Shown: piece after piece, positions 7,546-16,245 of the stretch
Layout of the letters: each line of letters opens with the position of its first letter
Position numbering within the stretch: the stretch's first letter is position 1
NCBI GenBank assembly: GCA_036311565.1
Contig: JAXJPR010000007.1
Coordinates: forward strand, 1-25,633
Direction: 5' to 3'
DNA from: Fimousia sp036311565
GTDB lineage: Bacteria > Bacillota > Clostridia > Lachnospirales > Lachnospiraceae
Length of the DNA: 25,633 bases
Program-made: the position numbers and the translations under genes
Notes under the pieces: model-generated
Told to the model about the DNA's origin: nothing
Databases searched by the model: none
The model's input: only the letters and a program-made list of their open reading frames with translations

Positions 7546-10500
7546 TCAAAGTTTTTGCTGTGATTTCATATTCATGATTAACATCTGAAGACGATTTTCT
7601 ATATTGGCAAAACTTACATCTGGATCATAATCCAATGGAAGTATCTGAATATCTGGATACATCTCTTTTAATTTCTTTGTAATTCCTCTTCCTATTACAT
7701 GATTCGGAAGACATCCAAATGGCTGAAGAATAATAAAGGCACGACATCCATGTTCCGCATTGTGAATGATTTCCCTTGGAATTAATACACCTTCCCCAAA
7801 ATCGTAAGTATGATGGATAACAGAGTCACTTTCTTTTACCAGATCTTTCATACGACATGCTGGTTTGTAAAGCGGATGCTTTTTCGCGATGGAATCCGTC
7901 AAATTGTGGGCCATATCAAAAAAGCGATTTGCAATATCTAACCATCCTTTTCTTAGCAGAGAAGTTTTTAAATGATATTCTTTTACCTGTGCATCCTGAT
8001 AAAAATAAGTTTTTTGTATGACATCTGTCATTCTGGCTTCAATAATTTCAAATCCGTTTTTCTCCAGATAATCTTCAATATCGTGGTTGGCACCTGGATG
8101 GAAATTCAGTAGATATTCCCCTACGATCAGCACTTGCGGCCAATCTCTAATGGAACTGCCTTGACATTCTGAGTACATAAGACAGCTGACAGAATCTGAC
8201 TAAATGCATGCGAGGTATTTGGTGCCAAAACCGTTTTTTGTTTCCGATCTTTTTTCGTATATTTTACTAGATATGGATCTGTCAGTTCATGAATTTCCTG
8301 TGTCTTTCCAATTTTCCTTCTCATATTAATTGTTTCTACAAAAGATCTAACACGGATACCCAAAGGTCCTTGAATATCACTCTCGTCTACTTTTAAAATT
8401 AGTGGTACTTTTCCAGATATTTCATCCATCATTCTTATGATTTCATCAGAAAGATAAGCATCATGTCCACATCCAAAACTTACAAGCTGCACATATTCTA
8501 AATATTGTTTTTCTGCTGCAAGTATGGCAGAAGAAAGCATTCTTGCATGATAATTATTTACAACATCTAACCGGCTGTTCTTTAAATACACGTCATTGAT
8601 TTCTGGAATAGAATCCGCCGTAAGTACTGGAATGCCAAGTTTCACAAACATATCTGGAAGATCATGATTTACAAGTGCATCATTCTGATATGGTCTTGCA
8701 GCAAGAACAATCGCATACTTTCCTTCTTTTTTTACCTGTTCAATGACCGCCTGACCTGCTTCTTTTAACTGCCTATGGAAGGCTTCCTGCTCCTTATCTC
8801 CTTCTTCAATTGCAAGCAGTGTCTGATTTTGGGGAACATGCTGTATCTGATGCAACTGCTGATAATCCATTTTCATAGATTTTTCTCGTACTGTCAGGAG
8901 ATATAACAACTTTATATCCAAGTGATTTCCAAAATGTTTTCCAAAAAGGCATTGTTTCCCAATAAGATAATACTCTTGGAAGTCCAATGGATATATTTTT
9001 CTCTTCGCCCAACTGTTTTGCCGGGTAATCTTTAAATAATAATTGTTCTCTTACCATAAACAAATTTGAAATTTTATTTTTTTCTTTTGTCGTGCTTGGA
9101 CTTTTTCTACAATTTTTTTATCCTTTGGATCTCCCAGAATTTCTCCTCTTTCACATCGGTTATTTGTGATCCATGCATCACCATTAGAAAAACGTATTAC
9201 TGTTCTCTGACAATGATTGGTACAAAATGGACATGATATGTTGGATTCCTTTATATAGGAGAAATCTTCCATTGCATCCAGACCAATAAATGTTTTACTT
9301 ATTTCATTATTTTCATATTCTCTGTTCCGTAATGATACTACTGTTCATAAATACGGTACATCTGCTTCCCAATTCCGCTGGATGTTCAGAAGCAAATGCC
9401 ATCTTTGCAATATCTTCTACAGAAATATTAAGATTTGATACAAAGTTTTCTAAAAAAGAACCACATCCAGAATAAATGTAAGATCATCCACATATTTTCT
9501 GGCAGCTCTTGCATGGGCAACTGTTTCTACAACATGGCATTCGGTATGGAATGCTTTAGAAAACAGCTGTTCTCCATAACCCGTTGTTGAGGCTGCAAGA
9601 ATATTTAATTGGATTCCTTTTTTTATAACGATTTCGAAGATTTATAAATGCCTGTTTGGCTACTTGAAGAGGATCTCCTCTATTACTGGCATAAAAAGAA
9701 TCTATTACATTCTCATCTTCATCAATAAAGACAAATTTTGTAGTCGTACTTCCTGAATCTAATCCAAGATAAACATTTAATATCGCATCTTCCTGAGGTT
9801 CTTTTATGCTGCCTGTTGTTTTATTATGACGATCGATAAATTCTTTATATTCATCTTCAGAATCAAAGAACTTTTTCCCGCTATTTTCTAAACGATCTGT
9901 CCGGCTCTCTTTTCGCTTTTCAAGCATATCCACCAGATCCTCAATTGAAAGACTGCCACATGATCTATGAACATTTCATTTAGTGATAATGCCGCTCCTA
10001 AAGCAATCATTACTTCTGGATGGGTTGGTACGATTACATCTTCCTCGGATAAATTTAATCTTTCCTTAAAAACACGAATTAGATTTTTATTAAAATTGAG
10101 CGGTCCCCCTTCAAATACAATGGGAGGTTTAATATCCAGTCCCTGTGCAAGTCCACCAATGGTCTATTTTGCAATAGCGTGGAAGGTAGATAATGCAATA
10201 TTATCTTTCGCAACTCCCTGATTTAATAGTGGCTGAATATCTGTTTTGGCATATACACCACATCTTCCAGAAATATCATAAATACTGGTTCCTGATTCTG
10301 CCAGATGATCAAATTGTTCAACCGGCACTTTAAGAATTGTCGCTACTTCATCTATAAAGGCTCCCGTGCCTCCGGCACAGCTTCCATTCATTCTCATATC
10401 TGATACGTCCAGATTCTTGGTTTCCTCATTTTTATGGAAAAAAATAATCTTTGCATCCTGTCCTCCCAACTCAATTGCGGTCCCTACATTTTTATAAAGT

Positions 10501-10796
10501 TTTTTCAATGCAATAGAGTTTGCCACAACTTCCTGGGTAAATGGCACATTCAAATAATCCGCAATTGGTTTTGCACCAGAGCCCGTAAATATAATTCCAA
10601 TTTCTTTTTCCTTGATTTCTTGATAAAAACATTTTAATCCATCAATAACACTTTGAATCTGGTCCGCATTATGTCGTTTATAATCATAATATATTATCTG
10701 ATTATTTTCCGCATTTATTGCAACAACTTTTGTAGTAGTAGATCCAACATCAATTCCTAAATGAATTGTTTTCTTTTCTTTCGTGAAATTCTTCAT
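7546..10796 (-). pseudogene. Decayed acyl-CoA dehydratase activase (2-hydroxyglutaryl-CoA dehydratase activator family, large BadF/DUF2229-type protein)
   Basis: Intact relatives are single proteins of roughly 1,400 residues with two BadF-type ASKHA ATPase domains, a DUF2229 part and a dehydratase-subunit-like C-terminus. All parts are recognisable here but in shifting frames. The start is normal (ATG 10796, GAGG upstream; 'HLGIDVGSTTTK' ATPase motif). Lesions in order: TAG at 10166-10164 in place of a Gln codon ('FHAIAK-stop-TIGGLAQGLDIKPP'); frameshift near 9960; +1 shift in a 7-base A-run at 9624-9618 in the second ATPase domain; deletion at 9471-9465 joining 'DDLTFIL' to 'SGCGSFLENF'; deletion near 9326-9316 joining 'IITEQ' to 'TFIGLDAMEDF'; frameshift in an A-rich run near 9083-9070; deletion near 8838-8830 after 'SDTAC'; deletion near 8144-8136 joining 'VPLEIG' to 'PQVLIVGEYLL'. 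The C-terminus ('DYDPDVSFANIENRLQMLIMN') is intact. Four internal losses explain the short 3.25-kb length. Deletion sizes are estimated from memory of the family. Confidence 0.92.
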
Positions 10797-10825
10797 TTTT
10801 ATAACCTCATGTTATCTTTGCTTTT

Positions 10826-10843
10826 TTAACAGCATGCTGTTAA
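10826..10843. promoter_or_regulatory. Perfect 18-bp palindrome, putative MarR operator before the pseudogene
   Basis: TTAACAGCATGCTGTTAA is an exact palindrome lying five bases after the marR stop and 30 bases before the pseudogene start. Its core AACAGC-N2-GCTGTT recurs upstream of marR at 11294-11307. On the minus strand it is followed by AAAAAG, so as RNA it would not be a good terminator. The shared core makes binding by the neighbouring MarR protein likely. Confidence 0.72.
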
Positions 10844-10848
10844 TATAA

Positions 10849-11274
10849 CTAAAAAATAATAACATTTTCATAGACTCTTTTTAAAATATTCATTAGTTCT
10901 TTTCGCTCCGACTGACTAATTCCACTCAGCAGTTTTTCCTCTACTTCATCCATCTTGAACAAAAGAACTTTTCCCAGTTCTCTTCCAGAATCTGTCAACT
11001 GAACTCTCTTAATTCGCTTATCTTCTGAATCACCAAGACTTTCAATCAGTTTCTTGACTTCCAGTCTTTTTACAATGCCTGCCATTGTCTGCTGGGAAAC
11101 ATCGAAAATCTTTTCCAGTTCTTTTAACGAATATACCCCTTTTTCTGATCGATACAGTACAAAAATAATACGTATCTGGGAAAATGTAATTCCATATTCC
11201 TTTAATTGTTTATTGGTAATTTTCTCAACATTATCGTTGATCATTTTTAATATCTGTATAAAATTTTGCATCAT
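10849..11274 (-). CDS. MarR-family transcriptional regulator
   Basis: The 141-residue protein has the MarR architecture: N-terminal dimerisation helix, winged helix-turn-helix (about 50-110) with 'YSLKELEKIFDVSQQTMAGIVKRLEVKKLIE' as helix-turn-helix, and the wing 'DSEDKRIKRVQLTDSG', followed by C-terminal dimerisation helices. The ATG at 11274 has AAGGAAAG upstream. It has its own consensus promoter and dyad operator, which suggests autorepression. The next gene downstream is the decayed acyl-CoA dehydratase activase, whose leader carries a matching palindrome, so the pair originally formed a regulator-target operon. Its ligand is unknown; acyl-CoA or fatty-acid related signals are plausible given the target, but that is inference. 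Confidence 0.9.
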   Translation of the reverse strand: MMQNFIQILKMINDNVEKITNKQLKEYGITFSQIRIIFVLYRSEKGVYSLKELEKIFDVSQQTMAGIVKRLEVKKLIESLGDSEDKRIKRVQLTDSGRELGKVLLFKMDEVEEKLLSGISQSERKELMNILKRVYENVIIF

Positions 11275-11293
11275 TTACTTTCCTTTTAATTTC

Positions 11294-11307
11294 AACAGCT
11301 TGCTGTT
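11294..11307. promoter_or_regulatory. Dyad operator in the marR leader
   Basis: AACAGC (11294-11299) and GCTGTT (11302-11307) form an inverted repeat with a 2-base centre, the same core as the palindrome at 10826-10843. It lies just downstream of the marR -10 element and 20 bases before the start codon, where a bound repressor would block transcription. The repeat of the motif at two sites supports MarR autoregulation. Confidence 0.72.
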
Positions 11308-11318
11308 ATTATGATAGA

Positions 11319-11347
11319 AAAATACCACTTAAACATCTGATTGTCAA
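11319..11347 (-). promoter_or_regulatory. marR promoter
   Basis: A perfect TTGACA (11347-11342) and TATTTT (11324-11319) are separated by 17 bases on the minus strand. The promoter starts about 19 bases after the MFS gene stop, so marR need not depend on upstream transcription. Confidence 0.75.
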
Positions 11348-11365
11348 TAATGAGGGCTTTTATAG

Positions 11366-12544
11366 TCAGCCCACATTATCTAATTTCCTGCTCAATAGAC
11401 AGATCATAAGTATGATTGGAAAAACAACAGCAGCAAGCATACCTAGTTTCATATTATTATTTGCTGCATTTGATATCAGACCAACAAGTGTAGGACCGCT
11501 TGAACATCCTAAATCTCCTGCCAAAGCCATCATAGCAAACATTGCCGTTCCTCCATTTCTCAGTACCATGGCAGCCTTACTAAATGTCCCAGGCCACATA
11601 ATTCCTACGGAAAGTCCGCATAAAGCACAACCAATCATGCTGACAATTGCAGAAGGAGCAAAATAAATCAAGAAATAAGAACATATACATAGAAAACCAC
11701 TAGCTGTCATAAAAGTATTAAGATTTATCTTATCTCCATATTTTCCATAAATAGCTCTGCTGCTTCCCATCAGTATTGCAAATGCCATTGGACCTGCCAA
11801 ATCACCAGCAGCTTTGCTTATTCCCAGCCCTTTTTCTGCAAATGCAGAAGCCCATTGGCTTACTGCCTGTTCACTGGCGCCAGCACAAAGCATCATAAGC
11901 AAAAAAATCCAGAAAATTTTGCTGCTTAATAATTCTTTTAATGTCATCCCTTCTTCATCTTCTGAAAATAGTGGTGCCATTGGCGTTTTCAAAAAAACAA
12001 TGCCATTGATCATAGGAATTGCCGCCCAGATAAGAGCAAGAAGCCGCCAGCAATCAAGTCCTACCACTTTAAAAAATATGGTAGAAAGCAATACAACTCC
12101 TACATGCCCCCAACAATAAAAGGAATGGAGTAAACTCATTGCCTTTTCTTTATTATCGGTCGGACAGCTTTCCATAATGGGACTGATTAGAACTTCTATC
12201 AGACCACCGCCAATTGCATACATAATTACAGATAGTAATATTCCTGAAAAAGGATCTATGATTTCAGGAAGATAGGTCAGCAAAATAAGTCCTGCTGCTG
12301 AACATCCATGGGCAATCACTATGGATACCCGATATCCTATTTTATCAATAACTACTGTTGATAAAAAATCCACAAATAACTGTACTCCAAAATTTATTGT
12401 GATAAGAATCGTTATTTTATTAAGAGAAATGTCATATGTATTTTGCAGAGTGATAAATAATAGTGGAATAAAATTATTCACAATCGCCTGCACAATATAA
12501 CCAACAAAACAAGATACCATGGTAGTTTTATAATTCATTTTCAT
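11366..12544 (-). CDS. MFS transporter
   Basis: The 392-residue protein has twelve predicted membrane spans in two six-span halves. The loop after span 2 ('VDFLSTVVIDKIGYRVSI') is the major facilitator signature region, and a long cytoplasmic loop ('CPTDNKEKAM ... LFSEDEEGMTLKELL') joins the halves. It resembles the fucose permease-like/YfkF-type group of uncharacterised MFS proteins in Firmicutes. ATG at 12544 follows AGGAGG by eight bases. It begins 31 bases after the MATE gene stop, so both transporters are probably made from one mRNA. The substrate is unknown; drug or small-metabolite export, or sugar uptake, are possible. Confidence 0.88.
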   Translation of the reverse strand: MKMNYKTTMVSCFVGYIVQAIVNNFIPLLFITLQNTYDISLNKITILITINFGVQLFVDFLSTVVIDKIGYRVSIVIAHGCSAAGLILLTYLPEIIDPFSGILLSVIMYAIGGGLIEVLISPIMESCPTDNKEKAMSLLHSFYCWGHVGVVLLSTIFFKVVGLDCWRLLALIWAAIPMINGIVFLKTPMAPLFSEDEEGMTLKELLSSKIFWIFLLMMLCAGASEQAVSQWASAFAEKGLGISKAAGDLAGPMAFAILMGSSRAIYGKYGDKINLNTFMTASGFLCICSYFLIYFAPSAIVSMIGCALCGLSVGIMWPGTFSKAAMVLRNGGTAMFAMMALAGDLGCSSGPTLVGLISNAANNNMKLGMLAAVVFPIILMICLLSRKLDNVG

Positions 12545-12575
12545 CCGGTGTTCCTCCTAAAATATTCTTGCTTCA

Positions 12576-13916
12576 TTATTGCAGACTTTGCATCCAGTTC
12601 TTTCTCCGAAATACTACAATAGAGCTCCCCAAACGAATACATTCTTCCAAAGAAAGGATGAAATAAACGTAAGGAATCGAAAGTCCACATGCAAATGCAG
12701 AAAATAACCCCAGTGGTACACCAAAAATCCAGGTACCGATCATATCGATCACCATCACATACTTTGTTTTTCCACCACTTCTTATAATTCCTCCACCAAC
12801 GATCATGTTTAATACTTTACATGGAGCAATGATTGCATATGCAATTAGAATTTGTTCTGTCAATAATTTTACAGACTCTTCTACCTGATAAAATTCAACA
12901 TAATAAGATTTTGTAATGAAAATCACGATAGAAAGAATGCATGCGCCACCGAGACCGTACAAGATAATCTTCTTCGCAGCAACGTAAGCTTCTTCATATT
13001 CACCATTTCCAAGCAATTTTCCCACAATAACACTGGCTGCCTGGGATAGACCACATAAGGCACCAATCATTAGACCTTGAATTGGATTAATCAGTGTCAT
13101 AGCGGCACATGCCTCAGTACCAAGATGACCATAAATTGCGGCATAAACATTTTCCCCTAAGCTCCACATGAACTCACAAATTAAAATTGGCAATAGCATC
13201 CCTGCATATTGCATCCAGTTAAATGAACCATTTTCTTGTTTTTTATAAGAACTTTTATCGATACATGCTTTATGTTTTCTTAACAAGAGAAGCATAATAA
13301 GGAAATTGACAACCTGTGAAATGACAGTAGCAATGGCCGCACCTTCTGCACCCATTGGAGCAATTCCAAATTTCCCAAAAATTAAAATGTAATTTAGGCC
13401 TGTATTTAAGATAGATGCAATAATACTGGCATACAATGGAAAGGACGCCTTTTCCATGCACCGAAACAATGTTGACAAGAGTGTGGCACCGGCAATTGGA
13501 AAAAATATTCCTGCCAGAATCGTAAGATAGCTGGCCGCAGCCATCATGGTATTCTCATCCTGGGTATACAACCCCATGATCTGCTTTGGAAACAAAATAC
13601 AAACTGCTGTAAAGACCCCAGCCATTGCTATTGCAATAAATAAATTTACAAAAAAACTTCTGCGAACTTCCTGTTTATTCTTCTGCCCCATATATTGTGA
13701 TATCATGATTCCGGCCACAGCACCAATGGCAGAGACCAACACAGTAAATACAGAAGAAAATTTTCCTCCAAGACCAACTCCTGCAACACTGACACTGCCA
13801 AGCTGACCAATCATAATCTGATCAATAATACTAAAAGATGCCTGTAGCATTGATTGAAGTGCTACCGGAATAGCCAAATTACATACCGCCTGAAAGAATA
13901 CTTTATTATTTTTCAT
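12576..13916 (-). CDS. MATE-family efflux transporter
   Basis: The 446-residue protein has twelve hydrophobic segments and the MATE N-terminal pattern 'NLAIPVALQSMLQASFSIIDQIMIGQLGSVSVAGVGLGGKF', with the repeated half starting near residue 240. Such proteins exchange Na+ or H+ for cationic compounds or metabolites across the cytoplasmic membrane. Length is normal and there is no lesion. The ATG at 13916 is preceded by GGAGG. It is the first gene of a two-gene unit with the MFS transporter and has its own promoter next to a LacI-like operator, so the LacI-family regulator encoded just upstream may control it. That would be unusual for a drug exporter. Confidence 0.93.
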   Translation of the reverse strand: MKNNKVFFQAVCNLAIPVALQSMLQASFSIIDQIMIGQLGSVSVAGVGLGGKFSSVFTVLVSAIGAVAGIMISQYMGQKNKQEVRRSFFVNLFIAIAMAGVFTAVCILFPKQIMGLYTQDENTMMAAASYLTILAGIFFPIAGATLLSTLFRCMEKASFPLYASIIASILNTGLNYILIFGKFGIAPMGAEGAAIATVISQVVNFLIMLLLLRKHKACIDKSSYKKQENGSFNWMQYAGMLLPILICEFMWSLGENVYAAIYGHLGTEACAAMTLINPIQGLMIGALCGLSQAASVIVGKLLGNGEYEEAYVAAKKIILYGLGGACILSIVIFITKSYYVEFYQVEESVKLLTEQILIAYAIIAPCKVLNMIVGGGIIRSGGKTKYVMVIDMIGTWIFGVPLGLFSAFACGLSIPYVYFILSLEECIRLGSSIVVFRRKNWMQSLQ

Positions 13917-13946
13917 TTTTTTCCTCCAATAAATATTTTCAATCTT

Positions 13947-13975
13947 ATTTTAATGCTGTCATGCAACACTTTCAA
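13947..13975 (-). promoter_or_regulatory. Promoter of the MATE-MFS unit
   Basis: TTGAAA (13975-13970) and TAAAAT (13952-13947) are 17 bases apart on the minus strand, 30 bases before the MATE start codon. A terminator and an operator-like dyad lie immediately upstream. Confidence 0.68.
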
Positions 13976-13976
13976 A

Positions 13977-13992
13977 GGTTAAACGCATAACC
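13977..13992. promoter_or_regulatory. LacI-type operator candidate next to the MATE promoter
   Basis: GGTTAAACGCATAACC is an imperfect palindrome (six of eight positions symmetric) centred on CG, the typical form of LacI-family operators. It begins one base upstream of the -35 element. The lacI-family gene ends 59 bases away. Control of the transporter unit by that protein is inferred. Confidence 0.48.
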
Positions 13993-13998
13993 TCTTAC

Positions 13999-14045
13999 AA
14001 AAATTTGGCGCCATATTTGTAACTTATTCACAAATACAGCACCAA
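13999..14045 (-). terminator. Intrinsic terminator after the lacI-family gene
   Basis: Arms 14030-14045 and 14005-14020 pair over 16 bp (three G-U pairs) with a 9-base loop and are followed on the minus strand by ATTTTTG. It starts six bases after the stop codon of the lacI-family gene and isolates it from the MATE promoter. Confidence 0.75.
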
Positions 14046-14050
14046 TTCTA

Positions 14051-15061
14051 TTATTTTTCAACTGAATGGGAACTTCCTCTTTCGATTAATGTAACAGGAA
14101 GTACGATTGTTGTTTCTATTTCTTTGTTCTGCTTTAACTGATCAAGCTTTTCCATTGCAATTTTTGCTCGCAAGGCAACATCCTGTCTGACCGAAGTCAA
14201 TGTAGGAAAAATTAAACTACACATTGGTGTATCATCAAACCCGACAACTGATATCTCGTTTGGAATGGAAATTCCCTGCTCCGTTAAAAACTGAATCAAA
14301 TCAATGGCATAATAATCGGAGACTGCAAAAATTGCTGAATAAGAACAGATTGTTTCCAGATTCTCCAGATAAAATTTTCTACGTTCTCTCTGCTGCATTG
14401 GAATCAAGAGAAAGTCTGAGTGTTCTTCTCCAAATCCAGCACAAAATCCGTCATATCGTTCTTTATCCATACAAATCTGATTATCGGAAATACATAAAGC
14501 CCGCTGATGTCCACTCCGTCTAAAATACTCTCCCACTTGAAGACCACCATCGTAATTATCAATTGTAATATTACAAATGCGTTCTGCTTTATCAAAATAA
14601 CCATCATATACTACGAAAGGAATTCGTATATGATTTCGCAGATACAGATAATCCTGTTCACAAAATCCAATCACTACCATTCCATCTAAATTCCACATAG
14701 AAGCAAATCGGATAATGTCTTCTATTACTGTCGTTTTCTTGACCATCATAAATTGTCCATTTTTTTCAATTTCTATGGATAAATGATTAAGTGCAGAAGC
14801 AATGAACATATCTTCCAATGTATGCGATTCATATTTTACATGATCATTTATGACAACACCAATAATTTTAGAAGTATTTTGGGCCAGTAAAATTCCTGCC
14901 ATACTTGGAATATATTGTCTCTCTTCCAGTAATGCCTGTACCCGTTGGACTGTTTGATCAGATACTTTCTTTGTCTTTCCATGTAATACATTCGATACTG
15001 TTGCCGTGCTTAATCCAAGTTCTTCGGCAATGTCACAGATTCTAACTCGTTTTTCCTGCAT
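14051..15061 (-). CDS. LacI-family transcriptional regulator
   Basis: The 336-residue protein has the N-terminal LacI helix-turn-helix ('RICDIAEELGLSTATVSNVL', about residues 7-26) with the hinge region to about 60, then a periplasmic-binding-protein-like ligand domain ending in 'ISVVGFDDTPMCSLIFPTLTSVRQD', the classic C-terminal signature. Length is normal. The ATG at 15061 has GAGAGG six bases upstream. It starts 18 bases after the stop of the broken acetyltransferase gene and shares its transcript. Members usually sense sugars or nucleosides, yet no sugar catabolic gene is adjacent; the nearest candidate targets are the MATE and MFS transporters. Sensory ligand unknown. Confidence 0.95.
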   Translation of the reverse strand: MQEKRVRICDIAEELGLSTATVSNVLHGKTKKVSDQTVQRVQALLEERQYIPSMAGILLAQNTSKIIGVVINDHVKYESHTLEDMFIASALNHLSIEIEKNGQFMMVKKTTVIEDIIRFASMWNLDGMVVIGFCEQDYLYLRNHIRIPFVVYDGYFDKAERICNITIDNYDGGLQVGEYFRRSGHQRALCISDNQICMDKERYDGFCAGFGEEHSDFLLIPMQQRERRKFYLENLETICSYSAIFAVSDYYAIDLIQFLTEQGISIPNEISVVGFDDTPMCSLIFPTLTSVRQDVALRAKIAMEKLDQLKQNKEIETTIVLPVTLIERGSSHSVEK

Positions 15062-15079
15062 ATCTTTCCTCTCAAGACC

Positions 15080-15664
15080 TCATTTTGATATTTTATCATC
15101 TTCGGCTATCTCTCTTATTATTCTGCAAGGATTTCCTGATACAACAACTCCTGCCGGAATATCTTTTGTAACAATACTTCCCGCTCCTATAACAGTTCCT
15201 GCCCCTATATGCACTCCTCCAGTTATGACCGAATTGGCTCCAATCCATACATCATCCTCTATCTGAATCGTTTTTGAAATTGTAACACTTTTTGCTCTTT
15301 CTACAGGATCTATCGCATGGTCTATACAGCTAATACATACATTGGGACCAATAAATATATTTTTTCCTAAGTATACAGGTGATGTATCTAAAATTGTGCA
15401 GTTATAATTAATAACCGCAAGCCCTTTTAGATGAATATTGAATCCATAGTCACAGTGAAACGGTGGTGCTATAGCCATCAACTCACTTGAGGTACCAAAC
15501 AATTTATTTAATATTTCTTTATTTTGCTCATCCGTATTTCATTTTGAATTAAATATAAAACATAACTTTTTAGCATTTTCCTTTAACTCTTGAGGCAATT
15601 TAATGTTTTCACAAATATAACTTTCTTTCGTACAGATCATTTCTTTTAGTTTTTCGATTTCCAT
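15080..15664 (-). pseudogene. Sugar O-acetyltransferase (LacA/maltose acetyltransferase type) with one in-frame TGA
   Basis: From an ATG at 15664 with AGGAG seven bases upstream, the frame reads MEIEKLKEMICTKESY and onward to '...CFIFNSK', then TGA (15541-15539, codon 42), then continues in the same frame as 'NTDEQNKEILNKLFG' to a normal end at 15080. The second part has the left-handed beta-helix hexapeptide repeats of acetyl-CoA-dependent sugar acetyltransferases: 'APPFHCDYGFNIHL', 'IGPNVCISCIDHAIDPVERAKS' and 'VWIGANSVITGGVHIGAGTVIGAGSIVTKDIPAG', with the active-site His in 'CIDHAID'. Total length (194 codons) is right for the family. No good ribosome binding site precedes the internal TTG at 15502 or other starts. 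I read this as a recent nonsense mutation; a sequencing error or partial readthrough would also fit. Confidence 0.82.
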
Positions 15665-15687
15665 ACTATTCTCCTGTAATTTATCAT

Positions 15688-16245
15688 TTATTTGATTATG
15701 CTACTTCCCAATTTTTTCTTATACTCTATATACTTTATAGCATAATGGATAAAAATTGCCAAATAGATAAGAATCATAACACCCAGCATACCTGCCACTT
15801 TATCGTTCATTGATTCTTCCAAGCTAAGTTGCACAAAAAATTGTGGAATCAGACATGAACAAAAAATTGCAAGCAATGGAAGCATTCTTCCTTTAAAAAT
15901 ACGCTGCATCATTTCCAATCTAGAATTATCATCACAAAAGATTCCTTCGTCTTCTTTCATCTCACGGACTGGCTTTCGAAAGTAACTATATCCAACATAA
16001 TCCATAATATACTCCCAGCCGCAATCTTGGAACATTTGTACATATTCTTCTTTCTGCTCTCTTCCTTCCTGATTGTAATCTAACTGATAAATAACTTCTT
16101 CGGGCCTGCATTTTTCAAAATGATATATGCCAATGCCTGTCACCTTCACAAATTTCCATCCTTCTTCATGTCTTTTCTGAAGATACAACTGTTCTTTTTC
16201 ATAATCCATGATCGTATAAAATCTAATTTCCCGTTTCATTCTCAT
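15688..16245 (-). CDS. DUF2812-domain membrane protein
   Basis: The 185-residue protein begins with a soluble DUF2812 domain ('REIRFYTIMDYEKEQLYLQKRHEEGWKFVKV', then 'CGWEYIMDYVGYSYFRKP', about residues 4-95) and ends with two membrane spans (about 118-137 and 148-168). The start is the ATG at 16245, seven bases after GGAGGAG; a GTG directly before it is less likely. It overlaps the end of padR by about 23 bases, so the two are translationally coupled. PadR-DUF2812 pairs are a common arrangement in Firmicutes, in which the PadR protein represses its partner. Biochemical role is unknown, with a cell-envelope role plausible. Confidence 0.88.
   Translation of the reverse strand: MRMKREIRFYTIMDYEKEQLYLQKRHEEGWKFVKVTGIGIYHFEKCRPEEVIYQLDYNQEGREQKEEYVQMFQDCGWEYIMDYVGYSYFRKPVREMKEDEGIFCDDNSRLEMMQRIFKGRMLPLLAIFCSCLIPQFFVQLSLEESMNDKVAGMLGVMILIYLAIFIHYAIKYIEYKKKLGSSIIK

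Noticed and set aside
8127..8987. Long open frames within the decayed activase region read as separate genes
   Set aside because: Each encodes a neighbouring slice of one protein family in the right order, and their first residues are out-of-frame shadow sequence without a ribosome binding site. They are fragments of one pseudogene.
11354..11372. Small GGGCT/AGCCC hairpin at the end of the MFS gene as a terminator
   Set aside because: The stem is only five pairs, includes the stop codon and is followed by TCATTATTG with no U-run.
15080..15502. Acetyltransferase as an intact 140-residue gene starting at a TTG
   Set aside because: No ribosome binding site precedes the TTG, and the missing N-terminal part is present just upstream in the same frame beyond one TGA.
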